From positions 16,970,273-17,034,272 of the forward strand of contig JALIRH010000007.1 in assembly GCA_023055505.1 (NCBI GenBank): a stretch of 64,000 nucleotides of DNA. Reading direction: 5' to 3'. Numbering within the stretch: the first letter of the stretch is position 1; every line of letters begins with the position of its first letter. The position numbers and the translations under genes were made by a program. The notes beneath the pieces are model-generated. The model was not told the DNA's origin and made no database searches. It saw only the letters and a list, made by a program, of their open reading frames with translations. This stretch comes from Callipepla californica brunnescens (lineage: Eukaryota > Chordata > Aves > Galliformes > Odontophoridae). Below are positions 60,633-64,000 of the stretch, piece after piece.

Positions 60633-63600
60633 CAGGTGTGAAGAGCTAAGGAGTCAAAGGATAGGTGTTAAAAGCACTTGGAAAATTCTGATTCCATGCA
60701 TTTAGCCAGTGAGTTTTACGACCTCATGGTCTGGCTTCTAAATTTTCTGTTTTAAGATACTCAAATTAAAATCTATTTAGCTTTATAGTGTATTCAGTTA
60801 GTAATGTAAGTTGTGTAAGTCTTACCTGATTTGTTGCCTTTATAAATACAGCCATTATTTATCACATTTAAAAAGAGGAAAAGCGTTTTTAAACCTGCAC
60901 GCTTGAGCTTACACATTTCTCTCTTTTTGTGGTTATGTATGTTTTGGTGGACCCTGGTCCATGAAGTTCTATTCAGGTTTTTCTTTTTTGTTCCACGTCC
61001 TTTCCTTTTTGTTGCATAACACATCCAGATACTTTACGTAAGGGTGATTGTTAATTGAGAAGTTTTCTCCTGGTACTACACTGTCAGGCTCTTGCTAGGA
61101 GAAAATTCTATTCATAGTTAAGTGTCTGACTCCAATTATTGCAATCTATTTACCTCAGGCTTACAGAGTGTCTCTTTTTTTTTTTTTTTTTTCTCAGTTT
61201 TAGTTGTGTTAGATAAAGTAGTCTCAGATGTCAAGGATTTTGATGTTACAATTATGAGGAACCATAACTTCTCTGGGGAAATGTATTCTTTAATCTTTGT
61301 TCTGTCAGTTTGAATTTATGCTCTGAAGAGATTTGGGATGGAAAACGGAAATTATTTTCTTCTTTTCTTCATTTCATATCTGTCACTTGCTACTTGTCAT
61401 CTTCCCTGTTGCAGTTAGCTCCTCAGTGTGGGACTAGAAAGCTGTACGGTTCATGCTAGTTTGATGTCTTTTCTTTACCTTATTTTCTTTAGTTGTAGAA
61501 CTACCTACCTATGCTTTGGTTGAACTTCTGCATTTAAGCAGGTAGCTAAACGTGAAGAAAAATAACATGACTTCCAACTGTATTGTGATAATTAGAATTT
61601 TTTTTTCCTCTTGAACTTGAAGACTTGGTCTAATTTTCTGAAGCTGTGAATCTGGAGGGCATGCACGTTCTCCTTGTGTGAGCAAACATGATGCACAGTG
61701 TTGAGCGAGTGCAGGTGAACCAGCTCATTTCTGTGCTGTGGTGTTGTGGGAAGGTACTACAGGGATGTTAATTTCAGTTCTTTTTGAAGCTTACTCAAGT
61801 TTGCTATGTTTGGGTCTGGAGCTAAATTAGAGCTAGCTCAGGCACCTTCCTGTATGACATTGTCTGCTGAGTAAAGATGGGTCGTCCTAGAAGCCCATAG
61901 TGCTTAAATTCCAAATACATACTAGGGGAAAAGGAAGGTGTGGAAGGGCTTATTCCAGAGAAAGTGGAGATTTCTTCTTCTTCCCCTTGCCCATGCATGC
62001 TGACTCACTGATAACGTACCAGTTCAGTCTGTACTTGACATACTCACTTGTATGAGTTTTACAGGTAAGGGTTTAATGAGCTCTTCCTTGGAGTCCTTCA
62101 CATTTAAAAGCAGAGAACCTATTATTAGGAGCTCTGGCTGGAGGAACACTGCTAATAACATCACTACACAAGAGTTCCTGCTTCTTACTGGTGTGAGATG
62201 CCAAATAATTAAGTTGTCAGAATGTGCTTAATGTACCAAGGCATTACAATTTTTTAATTCTGGGGGGAAATACTTTCCACTACAATGAACTAAGAAAGTG
62301 AACAATAGTTACATTGAATGTAGGTCATTTTTTTTTTCCTTTATTTAAAGGAAATTGCAAAAATCTGAGGAAAAATTCTTCAGAGATGCCAAAGGAGGAA
62401 TGTCATTCTCTCGTAATGAAACACGTGAAACTTCCTTCCACACTTGTGCTGGAAGGCATGTGCAGGTTTTTGCATCATACCAAGGTGCCAGATGTTCAGA
62501 AAAACCCTTCTATGGAAATCTCAGCTTATAAATAATCTCCTTTCACATCACATATGTTATATGTATCTGAAATACATGCAGTAATTGTTTAAAAAAAAAA
62601 CCACAAAAGCACTTTCAAGTGGTATTTAACATTTGCTGGGAAGGCTGGGAGCCTCAAAAACAGTTTGAGCTCTTTTTTCTATTTAAAAGAAGAAAAAGGA
62701 AGAAATGGTAGTACCTCTCTTCAACTTAATGAGTTAATGAGCACAGGCTGTACCAATGCACTCCATCAGTTCAGTTCTTTCTGCATGCGCTTCTTTGAAA
62801 AGCTGCATTTAGCAGTGTGTTCCCTGAAGAGAATTCCCTGTCCTCAAATGAACCTTTTGAAAGCACTGAGGAGTGTTAGGGCAGGATGGGATTTAAGGTC
62901 TGCATCTGTTTTCAGTGGCCTATATCCTGGCAATTCAAAGCTGACAGGCTCAGTCGTGCAGTGTTGTGGATCTTGTTCTGCAGCACTGAGGTCTTCCAGA
63001 AGCTATGGGCTCCTGCTTCTGCGTTATGTTCTGTGTCTGAATCTATGCAGTATAGGATCATTGTTTAAGTAAATACGAACTGAAAATGGCCCAGCATGCT
63101 TTGTATTGTGATGATTTGTTCCCTCTGAAATTAATCTTTTGTTTGGGTTGGAAAAAAATTTGTGAATAAAACTATGTTCTGTTGTAAATCACTGTGTGAG
63201 GCTTTGAGGAAGACTGTAAAAACAGACAGATAATGCTTCTGTAGAGGTCTTTAATGTCTCAGTCCTCTGTGTAGCATCTGTAAAAGATCCAGGCAAGCGG
63301 AAATCACCAACAAAACTAGTCCAGTTATAGGAATGATAATGCTCATCTGTAATAATTGCCTCCTTATTATAGGACTGTGGGCTTTTTTTCTATGTTGAAA
63401 TAAGTGTGGTAGTTGCTGCTGTTGCTTGATTTTTATTTATTTACTTTTTTATTGCTTTGGTACAGTGATGGTGGGGAACTACCAACTACTGACTGACTAC
63501 AGTGAAAACTACTTAATTCATTGTATAACTGGAAAATTAGGGAACTAATTTCTTATTATTCTTATTATTCTTATAATTTCAATTATTTGGAAGTCTTTTC

Positions 63601-63702
63601 TATGTTCAAATACAAATAAGTAGTAGAATGTGCATGATTACAAAGTTTTGCTTTTCTTGATTACTAATTTATTAAAAATATTTATGTTTTCATGGTTTGA
63701 CT
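60633..63702 (+). other. AGPAT5: AGPAT5 intron 1, middle part: no exon found
   Basis: This is AT-rich and CpG-poor. A T18 tract at 61175-61192 followed by CTCAG looks like a strong splice acceptor, but the downstream reading is not AGPAT5. ORFs at 62314-62535 and 62665-63072 match nothing I know. A TTATTATTC-type repeat lies at about 63551-63575. Confidence 0.55.
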
Positions 63703-63785
63703 CGTGGAAGCACCAAGGTTGGAAAAGATTTCCAAGGTCATCTAGTGCAACTGTCCACCTTCCACCAATATTTCCTCACTTGGTT
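63703..63785 (-). mobile_element. CR1-like LINE remnant
   Basis: About 80 bp with 'caaggttggaaaagatttcc', 'aaggtcatctagtgcaactg' and 'ccaccaatat', the minus-orientation 3' UTR of a CR1 subgroup common in galliforms. The tail octamer is decayed and the rest of the element is missing. Confidence 0.75.
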
Positions 63786-64000
63786 TGGTGCTGAGCCTGA
63801 GCAGTTGAGCTCAGACTTGGGCATTTTCGTATGAAGCAGATAGTCTTTTTGACTAAACAGCTTACAAGGTGTTGCAGTAATATGACCATTCCCAAAAAAT
63901 TATAGAGTATTATTAGATCACATACATATTAAATATATTTTAGGAAAAAGTATTGTTTAAAGGTAATTTTGTAGTGCTATGAAGCTGTGAAATGTTGGGG

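Noticed and set aside
62314..62535. 73-codon ORF after a pyrimidine-rich AAAG, considered as AGPAT5 exon 2
   Set aside because: The reading has none of the expected ILLYG or HQSTVDW-type residues.

Overview
The window is vertebrate nuclear DNA from a bird, most likely a galliform close to chicken. It has long gene-poor stretches, GT-AG introns, about fifteen CR1 LINE fragments with the avian ATTCTATG-type 3' end, and no recognisable SINEs. Two protein genes are supported, both on the + strand and both incomplete: the last two exons of MCPH1 (microcephalin) at 25429-25666 and from 26558, and the first coding exon of AGPAT5 (53997-54215). The order MCPH1 then AGPAT5 matches human 8p23.1. I place the window in the orthologous avian block (chicken chromosome 3) from established synteny, not from a search.

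Layout. 1-25428 is the end of the long MCPH1 intron before the last-but-one exon. In mammals this intron carries ANGPT2 on the opposite strand; no ANGPT2 exon was found here, so that gene should lie to the left of the window. 25429-26613 holds the end of the C-terminal BRCT domain, followed by a short 3' UTR with two AATAAA signals. About 26.82-53.4 kb is intergenic. It holds CR1 fragments, small tandem and inverted repeats, and one notable element at 36.79-37.24 kb: an orphan CpG island with a perfect CTCF-type motif, a G-quadruplex motif and two identical CTATAAATAG boxes just upstream. About 53.69-54.48 kb is the AGPAT5 CpG-island promoter and first exon, with three short upstream ORFs and a C-rich duplicated tract just inside intron 1. 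From 54216 to the end is AGPAT5 intron 1; exon 2 was not found.

MCPH1 acts in the DNA damage response and chromosome condensation, and AGPAT5 in phospholipid synthesis. They are neighbours by synteny and I see no sign of shared function. The best candidate for something undescribed is the orphan CpG island/CTCF/twin-box element between them. Nothing in the window looks like a novel protein-coding system. Most ORFs over 60 codons are chance, CR1-derived or antisense to GC-rich exon sequence.
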